A stretch of DNA of 64,000 bases from Capsulimonas corticalis. GTDB taxonomy: Bacteria > Armatimonadota > Armatimonadia > Armatimonadales > Capsulimonadaceae. The stretch's first letter is position 1. Each line of letters starts with the position of its first letter. The notes under the pieces were generated by a model, which had not been told where the DNA came from, did not search any database, and saw only the letters and a program-made list of their open reading frames with translations. Made by a program: the position numbers and the translations under genes. This document shows positions 1-8,034 of this stretch, one piece after another. The DNA lies in assembly GCF_003574315.2 (NCBI RefSeq), contig NZ_AP025739.1, positions 4,030,001 to 4,094,000 on the forward strand, written 5' to 3'.

Positions 1-1014
1 TGCTGGGCCATCCGCTCCAAGGCGTGCTATATCTACATCCGCGGCGAGTATATCCAGCCGGCCCGCCAGATCCAAAAGGCCATCGATCAGGCGTACGCCA
101 AAGGCTTCCTCGGAAAGAATATCTTAGGCAGCGGCTTCGATCTCGATATGTACGTGCATATGGGCGCCGGCGCCTATGAGTGCGGCGAAGAGTCGGCGCT
201 GATGTCCAGCTTGATGGGCGAGCGCGGCATGCCCCGGCACAAGCCCCCGTCGGCTCCATTGCCCGTAATCAGCGGCGTCTGGGATTCCCCGACGATTGTC
301 AACAATGTCGAAACGATCGCCACAGCGGTTCCGATCATCAACATGGGCGGCGCCGAGTATGCGAAGGTCGGCACCGGCACTCCCGGCGCGGGCCCGGCGA
401 GCCGCGGCACCAAGCTGATCACGCTCAGCGGACATGTGAAGAAGCCCGGCAACTATGAGATCGTACTGGGCACTCCGGTCCGCGAGATCATCTATGAGAT
501 CGGCGGCGGCATCAAGAACGATAAGAAGTTGAAGTTCTTTATCCCGGGCGGCTCCTCGACCCCGCTGCTGCCCCCCGAATTCTTGGACACGCCCTACGAC
601 TATGAGGCGCTGGGCAAGACCGGATCGCTGCTTGGATCGGGCGCGTTGATTGTGTACGATGAGACGGTGAGCGTTCCCGCGCTGATGACTCGTCTGATGC
701 ACTTCTACGCCCATGAAAGCTGCGGCAAGTGTACGCCGTGCCGCGAGGGGACGAACTGGCTGGTCAAGATCCACGACCGCATCATGGCGGGCGGCGGCCG
801 GCCGGAAGACATCGACCTTCTGCTCGATATCTCGAACAATATTTTCGGACGCTCCTTCTGCGCGCTGGGCGACGCGGCGGCGATGCCGCTGGCGGGCTTC
901 TTTGCGGGCAAGGGCGCGATCTACTACTTCCGTGAAGAGTACGAAGAACTGATCCGTAACGGCGCCGGCGGCAAGAAGCGCGCGTTCGCGCCGCTGCAGA
1001 TGGCGGGGGTTTAA
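1..1014 (+). CDS. nuoF: NADH-quinone oxidoreductase subunit F, C-terminal part (5' end outside window)
   Basis: NADH-oxidising subunit of complex I in the peripheral arm; the family carries FMN, the NADH site and 4Fe-4S cluster N3. The frame is open from base 1 with no start, so the N-terminal part, including the first glycine-rich loop, lies upstream of the window. Visible are the ECGEESAL motif of the nucleotide-binding region near 180, the N3 cluster motif SCGKCTPCREG near 718-750, and the fourth cysteine in FCALGDAAAMPL near 860. The internal ATG at 148 lies inside conserved sequence and is not the real start. nuoG follows 10 bp after the stop, so the two are cotranscribed. Confidence 0.97.
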   Translation, partial: CWAIRSKACYIYIRGEYIQPARQIQKAIDQAYAKGFLGKNILGSGFDLDMYVHMGAGAYECGEESALMSSLMGERGMPRHKPPSAPLPVISGVWDSPTIVNNVETIATAVPIINMGGAEYAKVGTGTPGAGPASRGTKLITLSGHVKKPGNYEIVLGTPVREIIYEIGGGIKNDKKLKFFIPGGSSTPLLPPEFLDTPYDYEALGKTGSLLGSGALIVYDETVSVPALMTRLMHFYAHESCGKCTPCREGTNWLVKIHDRIMAGGGRPEDIDLLLDISNNIFGRSFCALGDAAAMPLAGFFAGKGAIYYFREEYEELIRNGAGGKKRAFAPLQMAGV

Positions 1015-1024
1015 GGAAGCACGT

Positions 1025-2986
1025 ATGGCAGACACAGCGACTGCGCCGGCCGCGCCTCAGGAGGCTCCGGCGGTTGAACTCGTCAATCTGACGATTGACG
1101 GCACAAAAGTGAGCGTTCCGAAAGGGACGCTCGTCATCACGGCGGCTTTTCAGGCCGGCGCCGATATCCCTTATTTCTGTCACCACCCACGGCTGAAGCC
1201 GGCGGGCGCCTGCCGCATGTGTCTTGTCAAGATCGAGAAGATGAACAAGATCCAGACGGCCTGCACCGTACCGGTCGCCGAGGGCATGGTGGTGGACACG
1301 ATCTCGCCCGAAGTCAAGCAGGCGCAGAGCGGAATTCTGGAGTTTCTCCTGATCAACCACCCGCTGGACTGTCCGATCTGCGATCGCGGCGGCGAGTGTC
1401 CTCTTCAGAACATGACCTTCCAGTACGGTCCGGGCGTCACGCGTTTCGTCGATGAGAAGCGTCACTTCCCGAAGGCCGTTCCGATCTCGGAATATGTCGT
1501 TCTGGACCGCGAGCGCTGTATCCAGTGCGCGCGCTGCACCCGTTTCACCGAGGAGATCTCGGGCGATGGCGAGCTCGCCATCGAAAGCCGGGGCAATTCG
1601 GCGATCATCTCTCCATTCACTCCCGAAGGCTTCAAGAGCAAGTTCAGCGGCAACACGATCGAGCTTTGCCCGGTCGGCGCCCTGACCTCGCGCACCTATC
1701 GCTTCGCGGCTCGCCCGTGGGAGTTCCAGTCGCAGGACTCGATCTGCTCCATGTGCGGCGTCGGCTGCTCCATCGCCGTTCAAACACGCAATGGCGAGCT
1801 GATGCGCGTGAACGGCCGGCTGAACGAGGAAGTCAACGAAGAGTGGACCTGTGACCGGGGCAAGTTCGAGCAGTACTGGGTCAACAGCACGGACCGCATC
1901 AACGAGCCGCATCTTCGGATGGCCTCGCAGCTGCGCCGCGTGACCTGGGGCCAGGCGCTCGACGCCGTCTCGAAGACGCTCAAGGATTACGCCGCGACCA
2001 ACCCGAACAGCGTCGCCGGCATCGCGTCCCCGCGCTGCTCCAACGAAGATCTGTATCTGTTCCAGCGTCTCTTCCGCAACGGTCTGGGTACGAACAATCT
2101 CGACCACCGCACGAACGACGCGCCGTACATCCCGATGCAGACCAGCATCGCGGAGGTCGGAACCGCGAAGACGATCGTTGCGGTCGGCGCCGAGATCGAC
2201 GATGTGCTTCCCGTTCTGTGGCTACGCGTCTACAAGGCGATCTCCAAGGGCAACGCGAACTACTTCCGCAATGACGACGTGAAGTCCACGGAAGTGGCCG
2301 ACGCGATCGCGCTTGGCGCCGGAACGATCGTTCTGGCCTGGCACAACATTCCTGTCGCAGATATCGAAGCCCTGCGCGCGGCCTGCGCGGCGTCCGGCGC
2401 GAAGCTCAATGTGCTTCTTCCCGACGCCAACTCGGTGGGCGCCGTCAACATGGGCGTCCTTCCGGACCGCCTGCCGGCGCTGCAAAGCGTCAGCAACGGC
2501 GCGCGACCGGTGTATGAGACGTTGTGGGGCGGTCCGCTGCCGGCGGAGCCCGGCCTGGACACGCGCGGCATCCTCGAAGGCTGCGTGAATGGGACGATCA
2601 AGGCGCTTTATTTGATGGGCCCGGATCCGCTGAAGAACTTCGCGGATCAGGAGCTTGTCGCGAACGCGCTCAACAAAGTCCCGTTCCTGATCGTTCAGGA
2701 CCTGTTCAACAATGGCGCGGGACGTCAGGCCGACGTCTTCCTGCCCTCCTGCTCGTTCATCGAGAAGGAAGGCACCTTCACCAACATCGAAGGCCGCATC
2801 CAGAAGTTCAAAAAGGCGATCGAGCCGCGCGGCCAGAGCAAGCCCGACTGGCAAATCGCCGCCGATCTGCTGGTCCGATTGGGCAAGCATGTCCCGTACA
2901 TCTCGCCGCGTGATATTGCGCGCGAGATCGCTCAGGTCGCCGCCGCGAAGGCTGCGCCTGTCAGCGCTGTGGAAACGGCGTCGTAG
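1025..2986 (+). CDS. nuoG: NADH-quinone oxidoreductase subunit G
   Basis: Iron-sulfur subunit of complex I that passes electrons from NuoE/F to NuoB/I. 653 residues, at the short end for the family. An N-terminal 2Fe-2S ferredoxin fold is marked by FCHHP, ACRMC and QTACTV. The His/Cys-ligated cluster motif HPLDCPICDRGGECPLQ follows, then RCIQCARC with ELCPVGA, then a CSMCGVGC plus WTCDRG set matching cluster N7, which is absent from many lineages. The rest is a molybdopterin-oxidoreductase-like domain that has no cofactor role in NuoG. The ATG at 1025 fits the known N-terminus and lies 10 bp after nuoF; nuoH starts 11 bp after the stop. Confidence 0.97.
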   Translation: MADTATAPAAPQEAPAVELVNLTIDGTKVSVPKGTLVITAAFQAGADIPYFCHHPRLKPAGACRMCLVKIEKMNKIQTACTVPVAEGMVVDTISPEVKQAQSGILEFLLINHPLDCPICDRGGECPLQNMTFQYGPGVTRFVDEKRHFPKAVPISEYVVLDRERCIQCARCTRFTEEISGDGELAIESRGNSAIISPFTPEGFKSKFSGNTIELCPVGALTSRTYRFAARPWEFQSQDSICSMCGVGCSIAVQTRNGELMRVNGRLNEEVNEEWTCDRGKFEQYWVNSTDRINEPHLRMASQLRRVTWGQALDAVSKTLKDYAATNPNSVAGIASPRCSNEDLYLFQRLFRNGLGTNNLDHRTNDAPYIPMQTSIAEVGTAKTIVAVGAEIDDVLPVLWLRVYKAISKGNANYFRNDDVKSTEVADAIALGAGTIVLAWHNIPVADIEALRAACAASGAKLNVLLPDANSVGAVNMGVLPDRLPALQSVSNGARPVYETLWGGPLPAEPGLDTRGILEGCVNGTIKALYLMGPDPLKNFADQELVANALNKVPFLIVQDLFNNGAGRQADVFLPSCSFIEKEGTFTNIEGRIQKFKKAIEPRGQSKPDWQIAADLLVRLGKHVPYISPRDIAREIAQVAAAKAAPVSAVETAS

Positions 2987-2997
2987 GCAAAACATCC

Positions 2998-4413
2998 ATG
3001 ACACCCAATCTGTTCTTTCACTATTTCTTTAACGTCGATCCGGCGCACACAGGGACCGGCAACATGCCGGCCGAGTACTGGTGGATCGACCTGATCCGCA
3101 TCGTCGTGCGCGTCCTCGTCGGACTGTTCGCGATCCTGCTGGTTGTTCCCCCGCTGGTCTGGTGGGAGCGCCGCCTGCTCGGCTTCATGCAGCAGCGCCA
3201 GGGACCGAACCGCGTTGGACCGTTCGGACTTTTGCAGACGATCGCCGACGGCGTGAAGCTTCTGCTCAAGGAAGACATGAACCCGACGAACGTGGACGTC
3301 GTCCTTTTCGTCCTCGCGCCGATCGTCTTCCTGATTCCCGCGCTGGTGACCTCCGCTGTTGTGCCGTGGGGACCGAGCCTGACCTGGGGCGCTTCCGCGC
3401 CGAACGTCAGCGTTGGCGTCCTTTACCTCCTGGCCTGGGGATCGCTGGCGGTCTACGGCGTCGTGCTGGCCGGCTGGGCGTCGAACAACAAGTATTCGCT
3501 GCTGGGCGGCCTGCGCTCCTCGGCCCAGATGATCTCTTATGAACTGGGCATGGGGCTGGCGATCGTGACGGTCGTTCTGCTCACGGGCAGCCTGAGCATG
3601 CATGACGTCGTCATGCAGCAGGGTTTCAGCAGTCTGGGGCTTCCGGAGTGGAACTTGCTGAAGTTCTTCCCGATGGGCTTTGTCGCGATGCTGATCTACG
3701 CGATCTCGATGCTCGCCGAAACGAACCGCGCGCCGTTCGACCTTCCTGAGGCCGAAACGGAGCTGGTCGCCGGCTATCACACCGAGTACACCTCCATGAA
3801 GTTCGCCATCTTCTTCATGGCGGAGTACGCGAACATGATCGTCGTCAGCGCGATCTGCGCGACGCTCTTCTTCGGCGGTTTCCATGCGCCGCTGCTGTGG
3901 CTGGACGGATCATTCCTCGGCCCGCTGGTCGGCAAGAGCAGCCCGCTGCTCGGCGGCATTGTCGCCGCGCTGGTTCCGGTGATCTGGCTCGTCGCCAAGA
4001 TCCTCTGCGGCCTGTACTTCTTTATCTGGGTCCGCGCCACCATGCCGCGCCTTCGCTACGATATGCTGATGCGCGCCGGATGGCTCGGCGTCCTGCCGAT
4101 CGCCTTGGGCAACATTCTGATGGTCGCCATCGCGATGGCGCTGGGATACCCGGCGGGATTGATCGCCTGGCTCGTCGTTTTCGGGATCGCCTTTGTGGTG
4201 TTCGCCGGAAGCAAGGCGGCCAACAGCTTTACCACGAACTCCCGCCGCGACACTACCGTCCGGCTTTACGGTGAGGCTCAGCCGTATCGCACCGTTCCCG
4301 AGCACTCGGGACATGGCGCGCAGACTCTGCCTCCGAACGCGCTGAGCGAAGCGGCGCTCGCCGCTGCGGCCCAGGCCCCTCTTGACGATGCGTTCGCCGC
4401 AAAGAAAGGTTAA
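2998..4413 (+). CDS. nuoH: NADH-quinone oxidoreductase subunit H
   Basis: Membrane subunit of complex I that forms most of the quinone-binding cavity where the peripheral arm docks. It is strongly hydrophobic with about eight or nine membrane segments. The family signature NRAPFDLPEAETELVAGYH is present near 3724-3780, and the docking loop begins WWERRLLGFMQQRQGPNRVG near 3160-3215. At 471 residues it is longer than the usual 320-400. The excess is a hydrophilic C-terminal tail of about 60 residues (TTVRLYGEAQPYRTVPEH onward, Ala-rich at the end). nuoI starts 5 bp downstream. Confidence 0.97.
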   Translation: MTPNLFFHYFFNVDPAHTGTGNMPAEYWWIDLIRIVVRVLVGLFAILLVVPPLVWWERRLLGFMQQRQGPNRVGPFGLLQTIADGVKLLLKEDMNPTNVDVVLFVLAPIVFLIPALVTSAVVPWGPSLTWGASAPNVSVGVLYLLAWGSLAVYGVVLAGWASNNKYSLLGGLRSSAQMISYELGMGLAIVTVVLLTGSLSMHDVVMQQGFSSLGLPEWNLLKFFPMGFVAMLIYAISMLAETNRAPFDLPEAETELVAGYHTEYTSMKFAIFFMAEYANMIVVSAICATLFFGGFHAPLLWLDGSFLGPLVGKSSPLLGGIVAALVPVIWLVAKILCGLYFFIWVRATMPRLRYDMLMRAGWLGVLPIALGNILMVAIAMALGYPAGLIAWLVVFGIAFVVFAGSKAANSFTTNSRRDTTVRLYGEAQPYRTVPEHSGHGAQTLPPNALSEAALAAAAQAPLDDAFAAKKG

Positions 4414-4418
4414 CTCCC

Positions 4419-4886
4419 ATGGGACTCTGGGATAACATCAAAACTCTGGGTCAGGAGGCGAAAGCGCCGCTGACCGGACTGGGAATCACGCAGGGCTACT
4501 CCAACAAGGAGCGCGTGACGATCGAATATCCGGATGTACGCCGCCCGATGCCGCGCCGCGCGCGCTGGCGCCACGTACTCAACCGCTACGAAAACGGCAT
4601 GGAGAAGTGCATCGGCTGCTCGCTGTGCGCCGGCTCCTGCCCCGCGAACGCCATTCTGGTGGTCGCCGCCGAGAACACCGACGAAAATCGCCGCTCTCCG
4701 GGGGAACGGTTCGCCGCGCAGTACGAAATCAACATGCTGCGCTGCATCTTCTGCGGCTATTGCGAGGAAGCATGTCCGACTCAGGCGATTCAGCTAAAGG
4801 ACATCTGCGAGCTCGCGGACGATAACCGCAAGGATCTGATCTACACCAAAGAGATGATGATCGTGCCGGATCCGACCAAACCGTAG
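4419..4886 (+). CDS. nuoI: NADH-quinone oxidoreductase subunit I
   Basis: Peripheral-arm subunit with two 4Fe-4S clusters (N6a and N6b) that hand electrons to the terminal cluster N2. The 155 residues contain two classic 8Fe ferredoxin motifs, CIGCSLCAGSCP at about residues 64-75 and CIFCGYCEEACP at about 109-120. The N-terminal 50 residues are basic and amphipathic, as expected for docking on NuoH. It starts 5 bp after nuoH. After the stop there is a hairpin and a 41-bp gap before nuoJ. Confidence 0.97.
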   Translation: MGLWDNIKTLGQEAKAPLTGLGITQGYSNKERVTIEYPDVRRPMPRRARWRHVLNRYENGMEKCIGCSLCAGSCPANAILVVAAENTDENRRSPGERFAAQYEINMLRCIFCGYCEEACPTQAIQLKDICELADDNRKDLIYTKEMMIVPDPTKP

Positions 4887-4906
4887 CGTCGCCCTGCGGC
4901 GACGCT
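4885..4906 (+). other. Hairpin between nuoI and nuoJ
   Basis: A 9-bp perfect stem (AGCGTCGCC / GGCGACGCT) with a 4-nt loop begins inside the nuoI stop codon. There is no T-run, so it is not an obvious Rho-independent terminator. It could stabilise an mRNA end or attenuate transcription within the operon. Confidence 0.5.
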
Positions 4907-4927
4907 GAGAACAACGAAAAACAGCTT

Positions 4928-5440
4928 ATGTCTGGACAACTTATTCTATTCGGCCTGCTGGCGGCCATCGCGGTCGTCTGCGGCCTGTGCATGATCCTGA
5001 ACGACAATCCGGTGCGCAGCGCGCTCTTTCTCGTGATGCTGCTGTTCAATGTCGCCATCCTGTATGTGACCTTGAATGCGGCGTTCATCGCGGCGGTGCA
5101 GGTTATCGTCTATGCGGGGGCTATTATGGTCCTCTTTATATTCGTGATTATGCTGCTCAATCTCGGCACGCCGGAACAGGTCATCGATCACTTGAAGCCG
5201 CAGAAGGTTCTGGGACCGATCGCGGGCGTCCTGCTGGTCGGCCTGCTCGCGAGCGCCGTGGTGGCGGTTCCGATCGGCCATGGCGGCCAGCCGCTCAGCA
5301 CGGGCACCATCGGGCCGTTCGAGATCGGTCTGGCGCTGTACTCGCCGACGAACTACTGGCTTTTCCCATTTGAGGTCGTCTCGATCCTGCTGCTCGTTGC
5401 GGCGATCGGCGCCGTTATGCTGGCTAAGCGGAGGATTTAG
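4928..5440 (+). CDS. nuoJ: NADH-quinone oxidoreductase subunit J
   Basis: Membrane subunit of complex I between NuoH/A and NuoK, carrying the pi-bulge helix that takes part in coupling. 170 residues with five predicted membrane segments, including the conserved VIVYAGAIMVLFIFVIMLL segment near residues 59-77. The length and the order nuoI-J-K are standard. nuoK begins 3 bp after the stop, implying translational coupling. Confidence 0.95.
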   Translation: MSGQLILFGLLAAIAVVCGLCMILNDNPVRSALFLVMLLFNVAILYVTLNAAFIAAVQVIVYAGAIMVLFIFVIMLLNLGTPEQVIDHLKPQKVLGPIAGVLLVGLLASAVVAVPIGHGGQPLSTGTIGPFEIGLALYSPTNYWLFPFEVVSILLLVAAIGAVMLAKRRI

Positions 5441-5443
5441 CGC

Positions 5444-5791
5444 ATGGTTCCCGCAGTCCCTTTAAACTACTATCTGGTGCTCAGCGCGATCTTGTTCACC
5501 ATTGGCGTCGTCGGCGTTTTGATCAAGCGAAACCCGATCACGATCTTCATGTGCGTCGAGCTGATGCTGAACGCGGTGAACATTACCCTGGTGGCGTTTT
5601 CGCGCTACCAGAGCACGCTGACGCCCGCCGGCGGATACGCCAACCCTCGCTTTATCGACGGTCAGATGATGGTTCTCTTCGTCTTCGCCGTCGCCGCCGC
5701 CGAAGTCGCGGTGGGCCTGGGCATTCTGGTGTCTATCTTCCGCAATAAGATGTCCATCAACGTGGACGAAATCGATTTGATGAAGGGCTAA
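5444..5791 (+). CDS. nuoK: NADH-quinone oxidoreductase subunit K
   Basis: Small MrpC-like membrane subunit of complex I that contributes a proton channel with glutamates in the second and third helices. 115 residues with three membrane segments. The conserved [16 protein letters not shown] stretch, with the channel glutamate, is near residues 36-51, and a second conserved glutamate lies in [14 protein letters not shown]. It is slightly longer than the 100-residue E. coli protein. It starts 3 bp after nuoJ. A GC-rich hairpin separates it from nuoL. Confidence 0.95.
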   Translation: MVPAVPLNYYLVLSAILFTIGVVGVLIKRNPITIFMCVELMLNAVNITLVAFSRYQSTLTPAGGYANPRFIDGQMMVLFVFAVAAAEVAVGLGILVSIFRNKMSINVDEIDLMKG

Positions 5792-5805
5792 CACAGCCTT
5801 TCTTT

Positions 5806-5825
5806 CGGGGGCTGTGCAGCCCCCG
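5806..5825 (+). other. Hairpin between nuoK and nuoL
   Basis: A 9-bp stem (CGGGGGCTG / CAGCCCCCG) with a 2-nt loop lies in the 79-bp gap between nuoK and nuoL, the longest gap in this operon. It is not followed by a T-run. It may modulate read-through or protect an mRNA end. Confidence 0.5.
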
Positions 5826-5870
5826 TGTTTCTGGGGCCAGCGAGCCCTTGTTTTTCGGAGTGACAGCGCA

Positions 5871-7994
5871 ATGCCAAACTTGTCCGACCCGTATATAATC
5901 GCCTGGCTCATTCCGCTCTTTCCGTTGATCGGCTTTTTGATCAATGGAGCACTTGGCGGCACGGCCACGAAGAAGCTCGCGGGTATTATTGCCACGGCGG
6001 CCGTCTTCGCCTCTTTCTTCGTCGCCGTCACTCTCTTTTTGAAGGTGCAGGCGTCTCCGGAAGACGCTAAGCAGCATCTGGCGTATCTCATGCCCTGGTT
6101 CAGCATTCCCGGGATCGGCGGCATTCCGCCGTTCCAGGTGAACTTTGAACTGCTGGTCGATCCGCTCTCTGTCCTGATGATGCTGATTATCACCGGCGTC
6201 GGCGGTCTGATCCACCTTTATTCCATCAGCTACATGGCGGCGGACAAGGGCTTTGCGCGCTTCTTCACCTACCTGAACCTGTTCGTCTTCTTCATGCTGC
6301 TGCTGGTTATGGGCAACAACCTGCTGATCCTGTTTATCGGCTGGGAAGGCGTCGGTCTTTGCTCCTACCTGCTGATCGGTTTCTTCTATGAGAAGAAGTC
6401 GGCGGGGGACGCGGCGAAGAAGGCGTTTATCGTCAACCGTATCGGCGACGTCGGCGTGCTGATTGGCATGTTCCTGCTGTTCCAGCACTTCGGAACGCTG
6501 GACTTCTATCACGCGACTTCCGGGACGTCGGCGTCTCTGGTGGGCGCGGGAACGGGCTTCGTTCAACTGGCGCTTTCGCACCCCGAGATGATCGGCGGCG
6601 CGGCGACGCTCGCGTGTTTGATGCTGTTCCTCGGCGCGACTGGTAAGTCGGCGCAGCTGCCGCTCTACAACTGGCTCCCGGACGCGATGGAAGGTCCGAC
6701 ACCGGTGTCGGCGCTGATCCACGCCGCGACGATGGTCACGGCCGGCGTCTATATGGTGTCCCGCACCCACACGCTCTTTGAGCTGTCGGATGTGGCGATG
6801 GGCGTCATCGCCTTCACCGGCATCGCGACGGCGCTGTTCGCCGCGACGATCGGTCTGATGCAGAACGACATCAAGCGAGTCCTGGCGTACTCCACGGTCT
6901 CGCAGCTTGGCTACATGTTCGCCGCCTGCGGCGCGGGCGTCTTCGCCGCCGGCATGTACCATGTGATGACACACGCATTCTTCAAAGCGTGTCTCTTCCT
7001 TGGCTCCGGTTCGGTCATCCACGCCATTGAGCATGCGATGCACGCGCAGCATGGTCATGGACACGGCGATGCGCACGAAGAGCATGGCGATGCGCCGCAC
7101 GGTCAGGTTCTCGCGAACGCCGGCCCCGATCCGAACGATCCGCAGGATATGCGCAATATGGGCGGCCTGCTGGGACGCACGAAGATCACGGCAGGCACGA
7201 TGATCATCGCGACGCTGGCGATTGCGGGCATTGTTCCCTTCGCCGGTTTCTGGAGCAAGGATGAGATCCTGTGGCGCATGTTCAATGTGCACTCCGATCT
7301 TCATGGCCTGTTCTACGGTGTCGGCGCTGTGACCGCTCTGCTGACCGCGTTCTACATGTTCCGCTTGATTTCCAAGACCTTCCTGGTCGCCCCTCAAACG
7401 GAAGCCGCGAAGCATGCGCATGAATCCAGCCCGCTGATGACAATTCCGCTGGTGATCCTGGCGGCTCTGTCCACCCTGACCGGCTGGGCGGTGCTGAAGT
7501 ATGAGGACTTCTCCGAGTACCTGGCGCCTTCCGTCACAACAAAGGATTACGCGCCGACGCTGCTGCAGCCGTCGCTGGAGCATCCGCTGGGCTATGGTCT
7601 GATGATCGTCATTCTGGTGATCATCGGGATCTGCATCAGCATTTACCGCAGCAAGCCCAATGGCGAGCTGATGTCTCCGCAAGCGCGCGCCGACCGGCAC
7701 CTGTTCAGCCCCGGCTGGTATAACTGGGTGCTGCTCAACAAGTACTTTGTCGATGAGGCTTACAATTTCTGGTTCGTCCATCTGGGCAAGAAGTTCTCTT
7801 ACTGGCTGTGGAAGACGTTCGACGTCGATGTCGTGGACGGTATTGTGAACGGGGTGGGCGCGCTCACCGGCTGGACCGGCTCCAAGCTGCGGTTGGCGCA
7901 GAGCGGCTATGTCCGCAACTACGCCTTCTCCATGGTCATCGGGATTATTCTCGTCCTGTTCATCGTCTTCCAACGGTCAGGACACGGCTGGTAG
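5871..7994 (+). CDS. nuoL: NADH-quinone oxidoreductase subunit L
   Basis: Distal antiporter-like, proton-pumping subunit of complex I. 707 residues from the ATG at 5871, which has the ribosome-binding sequence CGGAG at 5856-5860. An upstream ATG at 5814 would add a non-conserved stretch encoded in the hairpin region and is rejected. Conserved features include GWEGVGLCSYLLIGF and the LPLYNWLPDAMEGPTPVSAL proton-channel helix, with a C-terminal lateral helix region. An unusual His-rich insertion (HAMHAQHGHGHGDAHEEHG and following) occupies about residues 384-420, just before QDMRNMGGL. Confidence 0.96.
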   Translation: MPNLSDPYIIAWLIPLFPLIGFLINGALGGTATKKLAGIIATAAVFASFFVAVTLFLKVQASPEDAKQHLAYLMPWFSIPGIGGIPPFQVNFELLVDPLSVLMMLIITGVGGLIHLYSISYMAADKGFARFFTYLNLFVFFMLLLVMGNNLLILFIGWEGVGLCSYLLIGFFYEKKSAGDAAKKAFIVNRIGDVGVLIGMFLLFQHFGTLDFYHATSGTSASLVGAGTGFVQLALSHPEMIGGAATLACLMLFLGATGKSAQLPLYNWLPDAMEGPTPVSALIHAATMVTAGVYMVSRTHTLFELSDVAMGVIAFTGIATALFAATIGLMQNDIKRVLAYSTVSQLGYMFAACGAGVFAAGMYHVMTHAFFKACLFLGSGSVIHAIEHAMHAQHGHGHGDAHEEHGDAPHGQVLANAGPDPNDPQDMRNMGGLLGRTKITAGTMIIATLAIAGIVPFAGFWSKDEILWRMFNVHSDLHGLFYGVGAVTALLTAFYMFRLISKTFLVAPQTEAAKHAHESSPLMTIPLVILAALSTLTGWAVLKYEDFSEYLAPSVTTKDYAPTLLQPSLEHPLGYGLMIVILVIIGICISIYRSKPNGELMSPQARADRHLFSPGWYNWVLLNKYFVDEAYNFWFVHLGKKFSYWLWKTFDVDVVDGIVNGVGALTGWTGSKLRLAQSGYVRNYAFSMVIGIILVLFIVFQRSGHGW

Positions 7995-8034
7995 GCGCGA
8001 ATAGCGCCCGCCGCCTCTTTCAGGAGCATTGCGT

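Noticed and set aside
782-2107. Long antisense ORF (441 aa) opposite nuoG
   Set aside because: It is Arg/Asp/Ala-rich with no recognisable domain, lies fully opposite conserved nuo genes, and is typical of GC-rich codon-position artefacts.
5814-5870. ATG 5814 as nuoL start
   Set aside because: The added 19 residues come from the intergenic hairpin region and are not conserved; ATG 5871 has a ribosome-binding site.
5757-7973. Long antisense ORF (738 aa) opposite nuoL
   Set aside because: Same reason: low-complexity, charged translation mirrored from hydrophobic NuoL codons.
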